From: Bordetella petrii | GTDB lineage: Bacteria > Pseudomonadota > Gammaproteobacteria > Burkholderiales > Burkholderiaceae_B | Reading direction: 5' to 3' | Length of the DNA: 33,706 bases | Assembly (NCBI RefSeq): GCF_020991325.1 | Contig: NZ_JAJMLX010000015.1 | Coordinates: 1 to 33,706, forward strand | Program-made: the position numbers and the translations under genes | Part shown: in pieces, positions 1-8,676 of the stretch | How the letters are laid out: every line of letters starts with the position of its first letter | Position numbering within the stretch: the stretch's first letter is position 1 | The notes under the pieces: model-generated | Database searches by the model: none | Told to the model about the DNA's origin: nothing | The model's input: the letters and a program-made list of their open reading frames with translations, nothing else

Positions 1-182
1 CTAGGATATTCTCGTGAATACCATGGTTTTCGACACCCGCCTGGCCACGAAAAACGACCTGAAGCCGCTGGCCACGCAAGACGGCCGCCAAGCGGGCGCC
101 GACACCACGCAAGTCATAATCCTTCGCTTCAATCGTGCGGCAGGTATCCGCCTGCCGCCCTACGTTGTCTTCTATTCTTCCT
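1..182. other. Upstream region of glmU, no recognised gene
   Basis: No convincing coding sequence was found here. A short forward open frame from about 14 overlaps glmU and resembles no family I know. CATAAT at 115-120 could be a -10 element about 60 bases before the glmU start, but no matching -35 is visible, so the glmU promoter is only a suggestion. Confidence 0.3.
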
Positions 183-1553
183 ATGCTAAATGTCGTCATT
201 CTTGCCGCCGGACTGGGCAAACGCATGCAGTCCGATCTTCCTAAAGTGCTGCATTCCCTGGCCGGCAAACCCATGCTCGAGCACGTGCTCGACAGCGCCA
301 GCCAACTCGAGCCCGGCCGCATCGTGGTGGTGGTGGGCCACGGCGCCGACCGCGTGCGGGGGGCTTTCGAAGGCCGTCCCGGCCTGAGCTTCGCCCTGCA
401 GCAGCCGCAGCATGGCACGGGCCATGCGGTGCAGCAGGCCGTGCCCCTGCTGCAGGAGGACGGCAGCGATGACGTCACCCTGGTGCTGTACGGCGACGTG
501 CCCCTGGTGCAGCCGGAAACGCTGCGCCGCCTGCTGCAGGCGCGCGGGCAGGGCGCCGCGGTGCTGACCGAAATCCTGGACGACGCCACTGGCTACGGGC
601 GCATCGTGCGCGACGACAAGGGCCAGGTGTTGCGCATCGTCGAACACAAAGACGCCAGCGAAGCCGAGCGCGCCATCAGCGAAGTCAACACCGGCATTCT
701 GGTGGCGCCCACGGCCAAACTGAAAGACTGGCTGGGCCGCATCGACAACAACAATGCCCAGGGCGAGTACTACCTGACCGACGTCATCGGCCTGGCCGTG
801 GCCGACGGCGTGCCGGTGGGCGCGGCCCAGCCCGATGCCGGCTGGGAAACGCTGGGCGTCAACAGCCGCGTGCAGCAGGCCGAACTGGAGCGCCGCTGGC
901 AGCACGAACAGGCCCGGCGCCTGCTCGAGGCCGGCGTCACGTTGGCCGACCCCGCGCGTTTCGACGTGCGCGGATCGCTGGCTTGCGGCCGCGACGTGTT
1001 CATCGACGTGGGCTGCGTGTTCGAAGGCAAGGTCGAACTGGCCGACGGCGTGCGCGTGGGCCCGCACTGCGTGCTGCGCGACGCGTCGATCGGCGCGGGC
1101 ACGCATATCGAAGCCTTCAGCCACGTGCAACAAGCCACCGTGGGCGGCGATGCGCGCATCGGCCCGTACGCGCGCCTGCGTCCCGGCGCCAAGCTGGGCG
1201 ACCGCACCCACGTGGGCAACTTTGTTGAAATCAAGAACAGCGTGCTGGACGTCGACAGCAAGGCCAACCACCTGGCCTACATTGGCGATGCCGATATCGG
1301 GGCGCGCGTGAACGTGGGCGCGGGCACCATTACCTGCAATTACGACGGCGCCAATAAATTCCGCACCGTCATCGAAGACGATGCGTTCATCGGGTCCGAC
1401 ACCCAACTGGTGGCGCCCGTGCGCGTGGGCCGCGGCGCCACGCTGGGCGCGGGCACCACCCTGACCCGCGATGCGCCCGCCGAGAAGCTGACCGTCTCGC
1501 GCCCCAAGCAGACCACGATCGAGGGCTGGAAGCGTCCCCAGAAGAAATCGTGA
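183..1553 (+). CDS. glmU: Bifunctional GlmU: N-acetylglucosamine-1-phosphate uridyltransferase / glucosamine-1-phosphate acetyltransferase
   Basis: GlmU makes UDP-N-acetylglucosamine in the cytoplasm. Its C-terminal half acetylates glucosamine-1-phosphate with acetyl-CoA and its N-terminal half adds UMP from UTP; the product feeds peptidoglycan and LPS. The start at 183 gives 456 residues, normal for the family, and puts the nucleotide-binding [18 protein letters not shown] stretch at the N-terminus; the longer upstream frame adds residues with no family resemblance. The C-terminal half shows hexapeptide repeats of a left-handed beta helix, with the catalytic-His region around [12 protein letters not shown] and the NYDG motif. 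No strong ribosome-binding site precedes the start. The stop overlaps the next gene by four bases, so the two may be co-transcribed. glmS, the first enzyme of the pathway, lies 10 kb downstream at 11835. Confidence 0.97.
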   Translation: MLNVVILAAGLGKRMQSDLPKVLHSLAGKPMLEHVLDSASQLEPGRIVVVVGHGADRVRGAFEGRPGLSFALQQPQHGTGHAVQQAVPLLQEDGSDDVTLVLYGDVPLVQPETLRRLLQARGQGAAVLTEILDDATGYGRIVRDDKGQVLRIVEHKDASEAERAISEVNTGILVAPTAKLKDWLGRIDNNNAQGEYYLTDVIGLAVADGVPVGAAQPDAGWETLGVNSRVQQAELERRWQHEQARRLLEAGVTLADPARFDVRGSLACGRDVFIDVGCVFEGKVELADGVRVGPHCVLRDASIGAGTHIEAFSHVQQATVGGDARIGPYARLRPGAKLGDRTHVGNFVEIKNSVLDVDSKANHLAYIGDADIGARVNVGAGTITCNYDGANKFRTVIEDDAFIGSDTQLVAPVRVGRGATLGAGTTLTRDAPAEKLTVSRPKQTTIEGWKRPQKKS

Positions 1554-2941
1554 GCGCCGGGCCAGCGGCCTCGTCCGGGCCGAACGCGCGCCAGCCGCTG
1601 CCTGACGGCCTGCCCACGCCCCGACGCTACTGGGCGGCCGCCACGGTGCTTACCGGCATCAGCCTGTCGGTGTTGGACACCACCATTGCCAACGTGGCGC
1701 TGCCCACGATCGCGGCCGATCTGGACGCCCTGCCGTCGCAGGCGGTATGGGTCGTCAACGCCTACAACCTGGCGGTGGTGGTGCTGCTGCTGCCGCTGTC
1801 GGCGTTGGCCGAGCGTGTTGGATTCAAGCGCATGTTCACCATCGGCCTGTCGCTGTTCGCGCTGGCTTCGCTATCGGGCGCCCTGTCGCAATCGTTGTGG
1901 CAATTGACCCTGGCGCGCGTGGTGCAGGGCGTGGGCGCCGCGACGCTGATGTGCATGTTCGGCGGGCTGGTGCGCAATATCTACCCCTTGCACATGCTGG
2001 GGCGCGGCATCAGCATCAACGCCACCACGGTCGCGGTCATGTCGGTGCTGGGTCCCACGCTGGGTTCCGTCATTCTGGAAATCGCCCACTGGCGCTGGAT
2101 CTTCGCCATCAACCTGCCCATCTGCGTGGCTGTGATGTTCGGCCTGCGCCACCTGCCCGAGGTGCCGCGCAACAACGTCAAACTCGACTGGCTGAGCGCC
2201 CTGCTGTGCATGCTGACGCTGGGCGTGTTCATCTCGGGCGTGGATACCCTGGGCCAGAATGCCTGGCGCGGCGGCCTGATGATATTGCTGGCCACGGTGG
2301 CCGGCTGGCTGCTGGTGCGGCGTGCCGGCAAACAGCCGGCGCCGCTGGTGCCGGTGGATTTGCTGGGCATCCGGCCCCTGGCATTCGCCGTGGCGGCGTC
2401 GGCCTGCACTTTCGCCGCTCAGATGGCGTCCTTCGTATCGCTGCCGTTTTATTTCCAGCAGGTGCTGGGGCGGCCTTATCTTGAGGTGGGTTTGCTGATG
2501 GGCGCCTGGCCGGTGGGCACCGCCATCGTGGCTCCGTTGGCGGGCCGCATGTCGGACCGCTATTCGGCGGCCATGCTCAGCGGCGTGGGGGCCGCCGCCA
2601 TGGTGCTGGGCCTGGGCGTGCTGGCCTTCCTGCCGCTGACCGCGTCCAACCCCTGGATCATGGTCGCCATGTTCATCACGGGCATGGGCTTCGGGTTTTT
2701 CCAGACACCCAACAATCGCGCCATGCTGTCATCGGCGCCGCGCCAGCGCAGTGGCGCCGCGGGCGGGCTGCAGGCCACCACCCGCGTGTTCGGCCAGAGC
2801 TTCGGCACGGCGCTGGTGGCCATTGCGTTCGGCATGGGCGGCGCCAGCGGCCCGACCCTGGCCCTGGTGGCCGCTACCTTGTGCGCGGCCTTGGCGGTAG
2901 GCGTGAATGCGGTGCGGGTTAACAAGCTGAAAGTGGTTTGA
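1550..2941 (+). CDS. MFS transporter, DHA2 (EmrB/QacA-like) drug exporter
   Basis: This is an inner-membrane proton-driven exporter of 463 residues, mostly hydrophobic helices. The first helix carries the DHA2-type signature [17 protein letters not shown], followed by WVVNAYNLA, a loop with GFKRMF after helix 2, and [10 protein letters not shown] in the next membrane segment. The predicted start is GTG at 1550 inside the glmU stop (GTGA), the only start that fits the frame well, suggesting translational coupling. Exported compounds cannot be told from sequence; family members export drugs, dyes and antiseptics. It ends three bases before the convergent IclR gene, with no obvious terminator between them. 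Confidence 0.88.
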   Translation: MSAGPAASSGPNARQPLPDGLPTPRRYWAAATVLTGISLSVLDTTIANVALPTIAADLDALPSQAVWVVNAYNLAVVVLLLPLSALAERVGFKRMFTIGLSLFALASLSGALSQSLWQLTLARVVQGVGAATLMCMFGGLVRNIYPLHMLGRGISINATTVAVMSVLGPTLGSVILEIAHWRWIFAINLPICVAVMFGLRHLPEVPRNNVKLDWLSALLCMLTLGVFISGVDTLGQNAWRGGLMILLATVAGWLLVRRAGKQPAPLVPVDLLGIRPLAFAVAASACTFAAQMASFVSLPFYFQQVLGRPYLEVGLLMGAWPVGTAIVAPLAGRMSDRYSAAMLSGVGAAAMVLGLGVLAFLPLTASNPWIMVAMFITGMGFGFFQTPNNRAMLSSAPRQRSGAAGGLQATTRVFGQSFGTALVAIAFGMGGASGPTLALVAATLCAALAVGVNAVRVNKLKVV

Positions 2942-2944
2942 GTA

Positions 2945-3766
2945 TCAGCCGCGGCGTGCCGAGCCGTGTTCGACTTCAGCGTGGCGCCGCGCGATCAGCG
3001 AGGCCCGCTCGCGCATCATGGCCACAATCTGGGGCAGCCGCCGGGCATTGAGCCGGTCGGCCATGGCGGTGATGGTCACCGCGGCCAGCGGCACCCCATC
3101 GGCCTTGCGTACCGGCACTGCAATGGCGCTGGTGCCCGGCATCAAGCCATGCGGGGCATGGGCGATGCCCTCGGCCCTGGCAGTTTCCACGCGCCGCATC
3201 AGTTCCTGAGTGCTTTCGCCCATGACTTCCAGGCGGCGCTGGTTCGAGCGGATCAGCGCGTCGCTTTCCTTGCGAGGCAGGCAGGACAGCAGCGCGACTC
3301 CCGATACGCCGATACCCAAGGGGCGGCGCACGCCCACTTCAATCGATAGAACCTGGATGGGATAAAGGCCCGTCTTGCGGCCGATGCAGATTGAATCCGC
3401 GCCGTGCCGCACGCTCAGGAAAACCGTGTCCCCCGCTTGTTCCGCCAGGTCGGCCAGGTACGGGTCGGCAATCGTCAGCAAGGGGAAGCGGCGCGTGCGC
3501 GCCAGGCCCAGCAGCGTGACTTCGGGCCCGATCAGGTAGTGCCGGGTGGCCGGATCTTGCGTAATCGCGCCTTCCTGCGCCAGCGTCTTCAGCAGGCGAT
3601 GCACGGTGGGCTGGTTCAGGCCCGACATCTGCACCAGGTCGGTCAGGCGCACGCCACGTTCCTGTCCGCATGCCACCAGCCGCAGCAAGGCAATGGCGCG
3701 GCGTACGGTCTGGCTGCCGCCGCCATCTTCGAGTTCGGCTGGGGCGGTGGGGGGCTTGGGACTCAT
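2945..3766 (-). CDS. IclR-family transcriptional regulator
   Basis: A 273-residue cytoplasmic DNA-binding protein. The N-terminal winged helix-turn-helix (about residues 20-80) includes VRLTDLVQMSGLNQPTVHRL, a typical IclR recognition segment. The effector domain follows, with the family's GVSGVALLSCLP and GTSAIAVPV stretches. The start at 3766 gives the usual length and overlaps the stop of the flavin-reductase-like gene by four bases (ATGA), so they form one leftward operon. It probably controls that operon and the divergent catabolic operon starting at 4687, because matching dyads lie in the shared intergenic region. The ligand is unknown, presumably an intermediate of the pathway encoded at 5690-8601. 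Confidence 0.93.
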   Translation of the reverse strand: MSPKPPTAPAELEDGGGSQTVRRAIALLRLVACGQERGVRLTDLVQMSGLNQPTVHRLLKTLAQEGAITQDPATRHYLIGPEVTLLGLARTRRFPLLTIADPYLADLAEQAGDTVFLSVRHGADSICIGRKTGLYPIQVLSIEVGVRRPLGIGVSGVALLSCLPRKESDALIRSNQRRLEVMGESTQELMRRVETARAEGIAHAPHGLMPGTSAIAVPVRKADGVPLAAVTITAMADRLNARRLPQIVAMMRERASLIARRHAEVEHGSARRG

Positions 3767-4398
3767 TCGGCCTTGGAAGTCAGGATGGTTTTCGGGGTCT
3801 GGGCGATGGCGGCCTTGGTGACGATGGGCCCCAGCCCTGCATAGTTCGGCCCGGCCAGCCGGGCCACCGGCCGTAGCATGGCCGTGTCGATTTTGCCGTC
3901 GCGCAGCAGGCCGTCGCGCACGTGCACCACCAGTACCTCGCCCACGAAGAATTCGGCGCCCGTGTCGCCAAAGGGAATGATGCTGTGCAGCCGGCATTCC
4001 ATGCTGATGGGTGCGGCCTGCAGCCGCGGTGGCACGACCATGGCGCTGGGCTGCAGGGCCAGCCCCAGCAGCTCTGGTTCGCTGGTGTCGGCGGGATACT
4101 CGACGGCGCTTTGGTGGATGGCGTCGATCATCGTCTCGTCGCCGATATTGACCACGAACTCGCGCGCCGCATGGATATTGCGGGCCGTGTCCTTGCGCAC
4201 GCCCGCCTTGCGGCCCATGTTGATGCCCACCATCGGCGGTTTGTTCGACACGAAGGTAAAACAACTGAATGGGGCCAGGTTCACCACGCCCTCGTGGCCC
4301 TGGGTGGTGACCCAGGCGATAGGGCGCGGAACCACCACGCCCGTCATCAGGCGGTAGGTTTGTTCGGGATTCAGGTCGGCGCAGCGGATTTGTGTCAT
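3763..4398 (-). CDS. Flavin-reductase-like (FMN-binding split barrel) protein
   Basis: A 211-residue protein of the flavin reductase-like FMN-binding family. The diagnostic stretches are GVVVPRPIAWVTT near the N-terminus, then NLAPFSCFTFVSNKPP and ARNIHAAREFVVNI. Relatives supply reduced flavin to a partner mono-oxygenase or act as flavin-binding redox proteins. The start MTQIRC at 4398 is preferred over an upstream start because the extra residues have no family character. It is first in a leftward operon with the IclR regulator. A partner oxygenase is not visible in the window, so its role in the divergent pathway is inferred from position only. Confidence 0.82.
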   Translation of the reverse strand: MTQIRCADLNPEQTYRLMTGVVVPRPIAWVTTQGHEGVVNLAPFSCFTFVSNKPPMVGINMGRKAGVRKDTARNIHAAREFVVNIGDETMIDAIHQSAVEYPADTSEPELLGLALQPSAMVVPPRLQAAPISMECRLHSIIPFGDTGAEFFVGEVLVVHVRDGLLRDGKIDTAMLRPVARLAGPNYAGLGPIVTKAAIAQTPKTILTSKAE

Positions 4399-4403
4399 GG
4401 CTG

Positions 4404-4430
4404 TTGGAATAATAGTCCAATTATCGGACT
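4404..4430. promoter_or_regulatory. Operator-like dyads upstream of the flavin reductase / IclR operon
   Basis: AGTCCAATTATCGGACT at 4414-4430 is a near-perfect dyad (arms AGTCC and GGACT). It interlocks with a second dyad, TTGGA at 4404-4408 and TCCAA at 4416-4420. It lies 16-32 bases before the flavin-reductase start and resembles the dyad at 4534-4550. Binding by the IclR protein is inferred from position and repetition. Confidence 0.55.
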
Positions 4431-4472
4431 TTTTATAGAGAGTAAAGGGAATCAATAGCCCAGAATAGCGCC

Positions 4473-4496
4473 TTGATTTCTGATTCAGAATATCAA
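4473..4496. promoter_or_regulatory. Extended dyad between the divergent operons
   Basis: The 13-base palindrome TTCTGATTCAGAA at 4478-4490 is perfect around its central base. It is framed by TTGAT at 4473-4477 and ATCAA at 4492-4496, extending the symmetry over about 24 bases. It sits midway between the divergent genes and differs in sequence from the TCCA-type dyads on either side. The binding protein is unknown. Confidence 0.45.
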
Positions 4497-4533
4497 TTCA
4501 CATAAGGAAACGACGAATGTCCTTTGCCAATAA

Positions 4534-4550
4534 AGTCCATTATTTGGATT
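4534..4550. promoter_or_regulatory. Second TCCA-N5-TGGA operator-like dyad, on the receptor-operon side
   Basis: AGTCCATTATTTGGATT shares the layout of the dyad at 4414-4430: TCCA, five bases, then YGGA. It lies about 137 bases before the Bug receptor start, in an AT-rich stretch followed by a T-run, near where a rightward promoter would be expected. Two matching dyads flanking a divergent region beside an IclR gene suggest one regulator controls both arms. Confidence 0.5.
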
Positions 4551-4686
4551 TTTTTTGGCGATTTTTGTTGTAGGCGGCCGGCCGCATCACTACATTGCGG
4601 GTCTACCAGCACGGTTGCCGTACGGCGCGCAGGTGGCGCCCGCGGTGCCCGGCATAACAACAGCACGCCCGGCCAGGAGACAACAC

Positions 4687-5652
4687 ATGAAACATTCCCT
4701 TTTGCGCAGCCTGTTCGCATTGACCGCATTCGTCGCTTTCGCCGCGCATGCCGCGTGGCCCGACAAGCCCGTGCGCATCGTGGTTCCGTATCCGCCCGGC
4801 GGCAACGTCGACGTGGCGGCGCGCATCATCGCACCGGGGCTGCAAAAGGCCTTCGGCCAGCCATTCATCGTCGACAACAAGCCTGGCGCGGGCGGCACCA
4901 TCGCGGCCGAAAGCGTGGCGCGCTCGGCGCCCGATGGCTACACCCTGTTCCTGGGCGCGAACGGCCCGCTGCTGTTCAGCCCCGTCATTTTCGGGCGCGC
5001 CGACTACAAATGGGACCAGGAGTTCGAGCCCATCAGCTCGGTTTCATACACCCCGCTGGTGCTGCAAGTGCGGCCGTCATTGCCCGTGAAAAACCTGGGC
5101 GAACTGCTGCAGCTTGCAAAAAAAGACCCCAACAAGCTGAACATGGCGTCGCCGGGTGCGGGTACCACCAACCACCTGGTCAGTGAGCTGCTGCAGTCGA
5201 TCACGGGCGCGCACTGGACCACCGTGCACTACAAGGGCAATGCCCCCGCCACCACCGACCTGCTGGGCGGACAGGTGGATTTCAACTTCGACCAGGTGTC
5301 CGTTGCGCTGCCTTTCATCAAGGAAGGCAAGGTGCGCGGCCTGGCCGTCAGTACCGCCGAGCGTGTGCCGTCGCTGCCCGATGTTCCCACTTTCGCCGAA
5401 GCCGGCGTCCAGGGCATGGAAGCATCGACGTTCACCGGCATGGTCGCGCCCAAAGGCACGCCGGCCGACATTACTCACCGCATCAGCCAGGAACTGATCA
5501 AGATCCTGGGCCAGCAGGAAGTGAAAGACAAGTTCGCGGCGCTGGGCGCGCAAGCCAGCGGCAGCACGCCAGAGAATTTCGCGGCGTATATCTCGAAAGA
5601 AGACGCGCGCTGGATTCCCATCATCAAGAAAGCGGGCATCAAGGCCAACTGA
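4687..5652 (+). CDS. Bug/TctC-family periplasmic solute receptor (tripartite tricarboxylate transporter type)
   Basis: A 321-residue secreted binding protein. The signal peptide runs from the start to about AAHA (residues 1-22), then WPDKPVRIVVPYPPGGNVD, the family's N-terminal strand and PPGG ligand loop. Family hallmarks PFIVDNKPGAGGTIAAE and APDGYTL follow, and the length is typical. The start at 4687 has a good ribosome-binding site (AGGAGA) and begins exactly at the signal peptide. Bug proteins usually bind carboxylates or related small acids. No TctA/TctB membrane partners lie nearby, so transport presumably uses components encoded elsewhere, or the protein acts as a sensor. It heads the catabolic run to 8601. 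Confidence 0.93.
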   Translation: MKHSLLRSLFALTAFVAFAAHAAWPDKPVRIVVPYPPGGNVDVAARIIAPGLQKAFGQPFIVDNKPGAGGTIAAESVARSAPDGYTLFLGANGPLLFSPVIFGRADYKWDQEFEPISSVSYTPLVLQVRPSLPVKNLGELLQLAKKDPNKLNMASPGAGTTNHLVSELLQSITGAHWTTVHYKGNAPATTDLLGGQVDFNFDQVSVALPFIKEGKVRGLAVSTAERVPSLPDVPTFAEAGVQGMEASTFTGMVAPKGTPADITHRISQELIKILGQQEVKDKFAALGAQASGSTPENFAAYISKEDARWIPIIKKAGIKAN

Positions 5653-5689
5653 GCCCGCCCGTTCCATTCCTTTTGCTTGCACCTACACA

Positions 5690-6070
5690 ATGAAGCGCAC
5701 CAGTATCTACGCAGACGGGTTCAGCCACAAGAACCCTATTCCGGCGGCTTGCCGCATCGGCGGCATGCTGTATTCGGGCAGCATCCAGGGCACCGACCCC
5801 GCCACGGGCGAGTACGGCGCCACGCTCGAGGCGCAATGCGAGCTGATGTTCGAACACGTGCGGCGCATCGTGCTGGCTGGCGGGGGAACGCCGGAAAACA
5901 TCATCAAGATGACGGTATGGATGAACGACCGCTCGCAGCGCGCCGCGCTGAATGTGCCCTGGCTGAAGATGTTTCCCGACAGCGCTTCCCGGCCGGCGCG
6001 CCACACCATGCAGGCCGCCCTGGACGGCGGCAAGCTGATCGAATGCGATTTCATCGCAGTCATAGCCTGA
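5690..6070 (+). CDS. RidA/YjgF/YER057c-family protein
   Basis: A 126-residue protein of the RidA superfamily. Typical members hydrolyse reactive enamine/imine intermediates to keto acids; others act in catabolic clusters on related unstable intermediates. Visible features are GGMLYSGSIQGTDPATGEYG, AQCELMFEHVRRIVLAGGGTPENIIKMTVWMND, and a C-terminus with RPARHTMQ. The canonical RidA catalytic Arg lies in a C-terminal RxxV motif; here the local sequence is ASRPARHTMQAAL, so this may belong to a non-classical RidA subgroup. It starts 37 bases after the receptor stop and ends seven bases before the amidohydrolase, consistent with one operon. Confidence 0.88.
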   Translation: MKRTSIYADGFSHKNPIPAACRIGGMLYSGSIQGTDPATGEYGATLEAQCELMFEHVRRIVLAGGGTPENIIKMTVWMNDRSQRAALNVPWLKMFPDSASRPARHTMQAALDGGKLIECDFIAVIA

Positions 6071-6077
6071 GGACGCC

Positions 6078-6950
6078 ATGCCGGATTATTTGCCGTTCCA
6101 CCCCCAGCCCAGCGCACCCGGCCGGCCCTTGCCGCCGCTAAGCTGCGATAGCCAGTTCCACGTCTTCGGGCCGCGCAGCCAGTATCCCGTGCGCGCCGGC
6201 GCCGCCTACGAGATGCCCACCGCCACCATCGACGTTGCGCTGCGCCTGCACCGCACCCTGGGCATCGAGCGCGGCGTGATCGTGCAGGCCACCACCTACG
6301 GCGCCGACCACCAAGTGGTGCTGGACGGCCTGGCCGCCGCCGGCCCCAATTACCGGGGCTGCGCCAATGCCGCCGTGCTGCTGGAATGCGACGACGCCTA
6401 TCTGGACCGCCTGCACGCCGCCGGCGTGCGCGGCGCGCGCTTCACCCGCCAGGCGCTGGGCATCGTGATGACACCGGCGGATTTCCAGCGCGCCATTGCC
6501 CGCATCCGCGAACTGGGCTGGTACGCCAAGTTCCAGCCCGAGCCCGAAGGCATCATGGACCAGGTTTCCCTGTTCGACAGCCTGGACATTCCGGTGCTGA
6601 TCGACCACATGGGCCGTGCCGACCCCGCCCGGGACGGCGACGATCCCACCCTGCGCAAGCTGGTCGAGCTGCTGGGGCGCGGCAACTTCTGGGTGATGCT
6701 GTCGCTGACGGAAAAGCTGTCGCGCCAGGGTTACCCCTGGGACGACGTGGTGCCCGTGGCGCAGGCCTGCATCCAGGCCGCGCCCGATCGCGTGGTGTGG
6801 GGCAGCGACTGGCCCCATCCCGTGTCCGTCAAGGCCACGCCCGACGAGGGGCGCCTGGTGGATCAGTTGTTCCGCTATGCGGGCAATGACGCCACCTTGA
6901 AGCAGATCCTGGTCGACAACCCTGCCACCCTGTTCGGATTCGATCGATGA
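6078..6950 (+). CDS. Amidohydrolase-2 family protein, similar to 2-pyrone-4,6-dicarboxylate lactonase (LigI)
   Basis: A 290-residue TIM-barrel hydrolase of the COG3618 type. The N-terminal motif is CDSQFHVFGP (residues 23-32), where most relatives have a His-x-His pair; here the first His is Gln26, leaving His28. Later landmarks are IDHMGR (His177) and VVWGSDWPHP (Asp244, the expected general base). LigI acts on a pyrone lactone without a metal, so loss of one metal-type His is compatible with lactone hydrolysis. It is co-directional with RidA and overlaps the next gene by four bases. The exact substrate is unknown; ring-fission lactones or cyclic acids fit the neighbours. Confidence 0.82.
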   Translation: MPDYLPFHPQPSAPGRPLPPLSCDSQFHVFGPRSQYPVRAGAAYEMPTATIDVALRLHRTLGIERGVIVQATTYGADHQVVLDGLAAAGPNYRGCANAAVLLECDDAYLDRLHAAGVRGARFTRQALGIVMTPADFQRAIARIRELGWYAKFQPEPEGIMDQVSLFDSLDIPVLIDHMGRADPARDGDDPTLRKLVELLGRGNFWVMLSLTEKLSRQGYPWDDVVPVAQACIQAAPDRVVWGSDWPHPVSVKATPDEGRLVDQLFRYAGNDATLKQILVDNPATLFGFDR

Positions 6951-7825
6951 AACTGATTTCTTTCCTGGCCGGCGGCCATGCGCGCTTCGGCGTTGTGACC
7001 GAACACGGGGTGGTGGACATGACCGATCGCCTTGGCGGCGGTGTGTCCTCGCTGCGCGCGGTGCTGGGCTCGGACTCCGCCCTGGCGCACATGCGCGAAC
7101 TTGCCGGTACCGTCGCCCCAGATCTCGACATTGCCAGCCTCGCACTGCTTGCGCCCATTCCCGACCCGGGCAAGATCATCTGCGTGGGCGTCAACTACGG
7201 CAAGCGCAACGAAGAATACCGCGATGGCACTGCGGCACCGGCCTACCCCAGCGTGTTCCCGCGATTCCCGGCTTCGTTCGTGGCGCACGGCCAGCCGCTG
7301 CTGCGCCCGCGCGAATCCGCGCAGCTGGACTACGAGGGCGAGATCGCCATCGTCATCGGCAAAGGCGGCAGGCGTATCGCGGAAGACCAGGCGGAATCCC
7401 ATATCGCCGGCCTGACCTGCCTGAACGAAGGCACGGTGCGCGACTGGGTGCGCCATGGCAAGTTCAACGTTACCCAGGGCAAGAATTTCGACGCCAGCGG
7501 GGCCGTCGGCCCCTGGCTTGTCACCGCCGATGAGTTCGACGGCTACGACAACCTGACCGTCACCACGCGCGTCAACGGCGAAGTGCGGCAACACGACTCC
7601 ACCGCCAACCTGATGTTCTCGTTCCGCTATTTGATTCACTACATCTCGACCTGGACGGCATTGCAGCCGGGCGACATCATTTCCACGGGCACGCCCGTGG
7701 GCGCGGGCGTACGTTTCGATCCGCCGCGCTTCCTGCAGCCCGGCGACCGCGTCGAGGTCGAGGTATCGGGAGTGGGCGTGCTGGCGAACAGCGTCGCCGA
7801 CGAAGCGGAGGCCGCGCCATGCTGA
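6947..7825 (+). CDS. Fumarylacetoacetate hydrolase (FAH) family protein
   Basis: A 292-residue FAH-fold enzyme. The catalytic domain starts near residue 70 with DPGKIICVGVNYGKRNEEY, followed by the metal-binding stretch LDYEGEIAIVIG, then LTCLNEGTVRDWVRHGKFNVTQGKNFD and the signature GDIISTGTPVGAG. Relatives cleave or decarboxylate diketo acids such as fumarylpyruvate, acylpyruvates and oxo-heptenedioates (HpaG-like). The start overlaps the amidohydrolase stop (ATGA), and the end overlaps the hydratase start by seven bases. With the next gene it resembles the lower part of a meta-cleavage pathway; the substrate cannot be fixed from sequence. Confidence 0.9.
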   Translation: MKLISFLAGGHARFGVVTEHGVVDMTDRLGGGVSSLRAVLGSDSALAHMRELAGTVAPDLDIASLALLAPIPDPGKIICVGVNYGKRNEEYRDGTAAPAYPSVFPRFPASFVAHGQPLLRPRESAQLDYEGEIAIVIGKGGRRIAEDQAESHIAGLTCLNEGTVRDWVRHGKFNVTQGKNFDASGAVGPWLVTADEFDGYDNLTVTTRVNGEVRQHDSTANLMFSFRYLIHYISTWTALQPGDIISTGTPVGAGVRFDPPRFLQPGDRVEVEVSGVGVLANSVADEAEAAPC

Positions 7826-8601
7826 GCCAGGCCGACCGCCAGGAAGCCGCGCGCCTGTTACTGCAGGCCGAGCGTACGGCCGTGCCCGTCACGCAACTGG
7901 ACCAGACCTTTCCGGACATCGACATCGCGGATGCCTACGCCATTCAGCAAGAGGCCATCGCCGCCAGAATCGCCGCCGGCGCGCGCCTGCGCGGCCACAA
8001 GATCGGCCTGACCTCGAAAGCCATGCAAAGCACCGTGGGCATAGACGAGCCCGATTACGGCCACTTGCTGGACGACATGTTCTACGACGACGGCGACAAG
8101 ATCGAGGTCGGCCGGTTCATCGTACCGCGCGTCGAGGTGGAACTGGCGTTCATCCTGGGCCGGCCATTGAGCGGCCCGGGCGTGACGCTGACGGATGTGC
8201 TGGGTGCCACGGAATACGTGGTGCCCGCCCTGGAGCTGATCGACGGGCGCAGCAAATATCCACGCCGCATCGTGGACAACATCGCCGACAACGCCGCCTG
8301 CGCCGGCATCATCCTGGGCGGCCGGCCGGTGCGGCCCTTCGACATCGACCTGCGCTGGGTGGCGGCGCTGCTGTACAAGAACGGCGTGATTGAAGAATCG
8401 GGCGTGTCGGCCGCGGTGCTGGGCCACCCCGGCATGGGAGTGGCTTGGCTGGCCAACAAGCTGGCGCCCTTCGGCACCAGTCTCGAGGCGGGGCATGTGG
8501 TGCTGGCGGGGTCTTTCACGCGCACCGTGGCCGTGGCCCAGGGCGACACCATCCACGCCGACTACGGCCCAATGGGCAGCATCAGCGTCCAGTTCGTCTA
8601 G
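7819..8601 (+). CDS. 2-oxo-hepta-4-ene-1,7-dioate / 2-keto-4-pentenoate hydratase family protein (HpaH-like)
   Basis: A 260-residue enzyme of the hydratase/decarboxylase family, which adds water to 2-hydroxy-dienoates from aromatic meta-cleavage. Clear family stretches are [20 protein letters not shown] (residues about 54-73), [39 protein letters not shown] and [25 protein letters not shown]. These fit HpaH closely, including the metal-binding acidic residues in EVELAF. The start overlaps the FAH-family gene by seven bases and it is the last gene of the run; ugd follows after 75 bases with its own likely promoter. Confidence 0.88.
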   Translation: MLSQADRQEAARLLLQAERTAVPVTQLDQTFPDIDIADAYAIQQEAIAARIAAGARLRGHKIGLTSKAMQSTVGIDEPDYGHLLDDMFYDDGDKIEVGRFIVPRVEVELAFILGRPLSGPGVTLTDVLGATEYVVPALELIDGRSKYPRRIVDNIADNAACAGIILGGRPVRPFDIDLRWVAALLYKNGVIEESGVSAAVLGHPGMGVAWLANKLAPFGTSLEAGHVVLAGSFTRTVAVAQGDTIHADYGPMGSISVQFV

Positions 8602-8638
8602 GAAGCGGCCCACCCCGGCGCGTGCGGCACTGCGCCCT

Positions 8639-8670
8639 TATAATGCGCCCAAATACCTACCATTTGGGCG
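8639..8670 (+). promoter_or_regulatory. Probable ugd -10 element (TATAAT) and adjoining perfect dyad
   Basis: A perfect TATAAT lies at 8639-8644, though the -35 region is poor. It is followed at once by the 9-base dyad CGCCCAAAT (8646-8654) and ATTTGGGCG (8662-8670) with a seven-base spacer. If the -10 is real, transcription begins near 8651, inside the left arm, so the dyad is more likely a DNA operator over +1 than an RNA hairpin. The ATG at 8677 follows six bases later with no visible ribosome-binding site. Confidence 0.55.
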
Positions 8671-8676
8671 TTGCGC

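Noticed and set aside
186-1406. Long minus-strand frame (406 codons) across glmU
   Set aside because: It is an antisense shadow of glmU in GC-rich DNA; its translation is low-complexity, rich in His, Ala and Gly, and matches no family.
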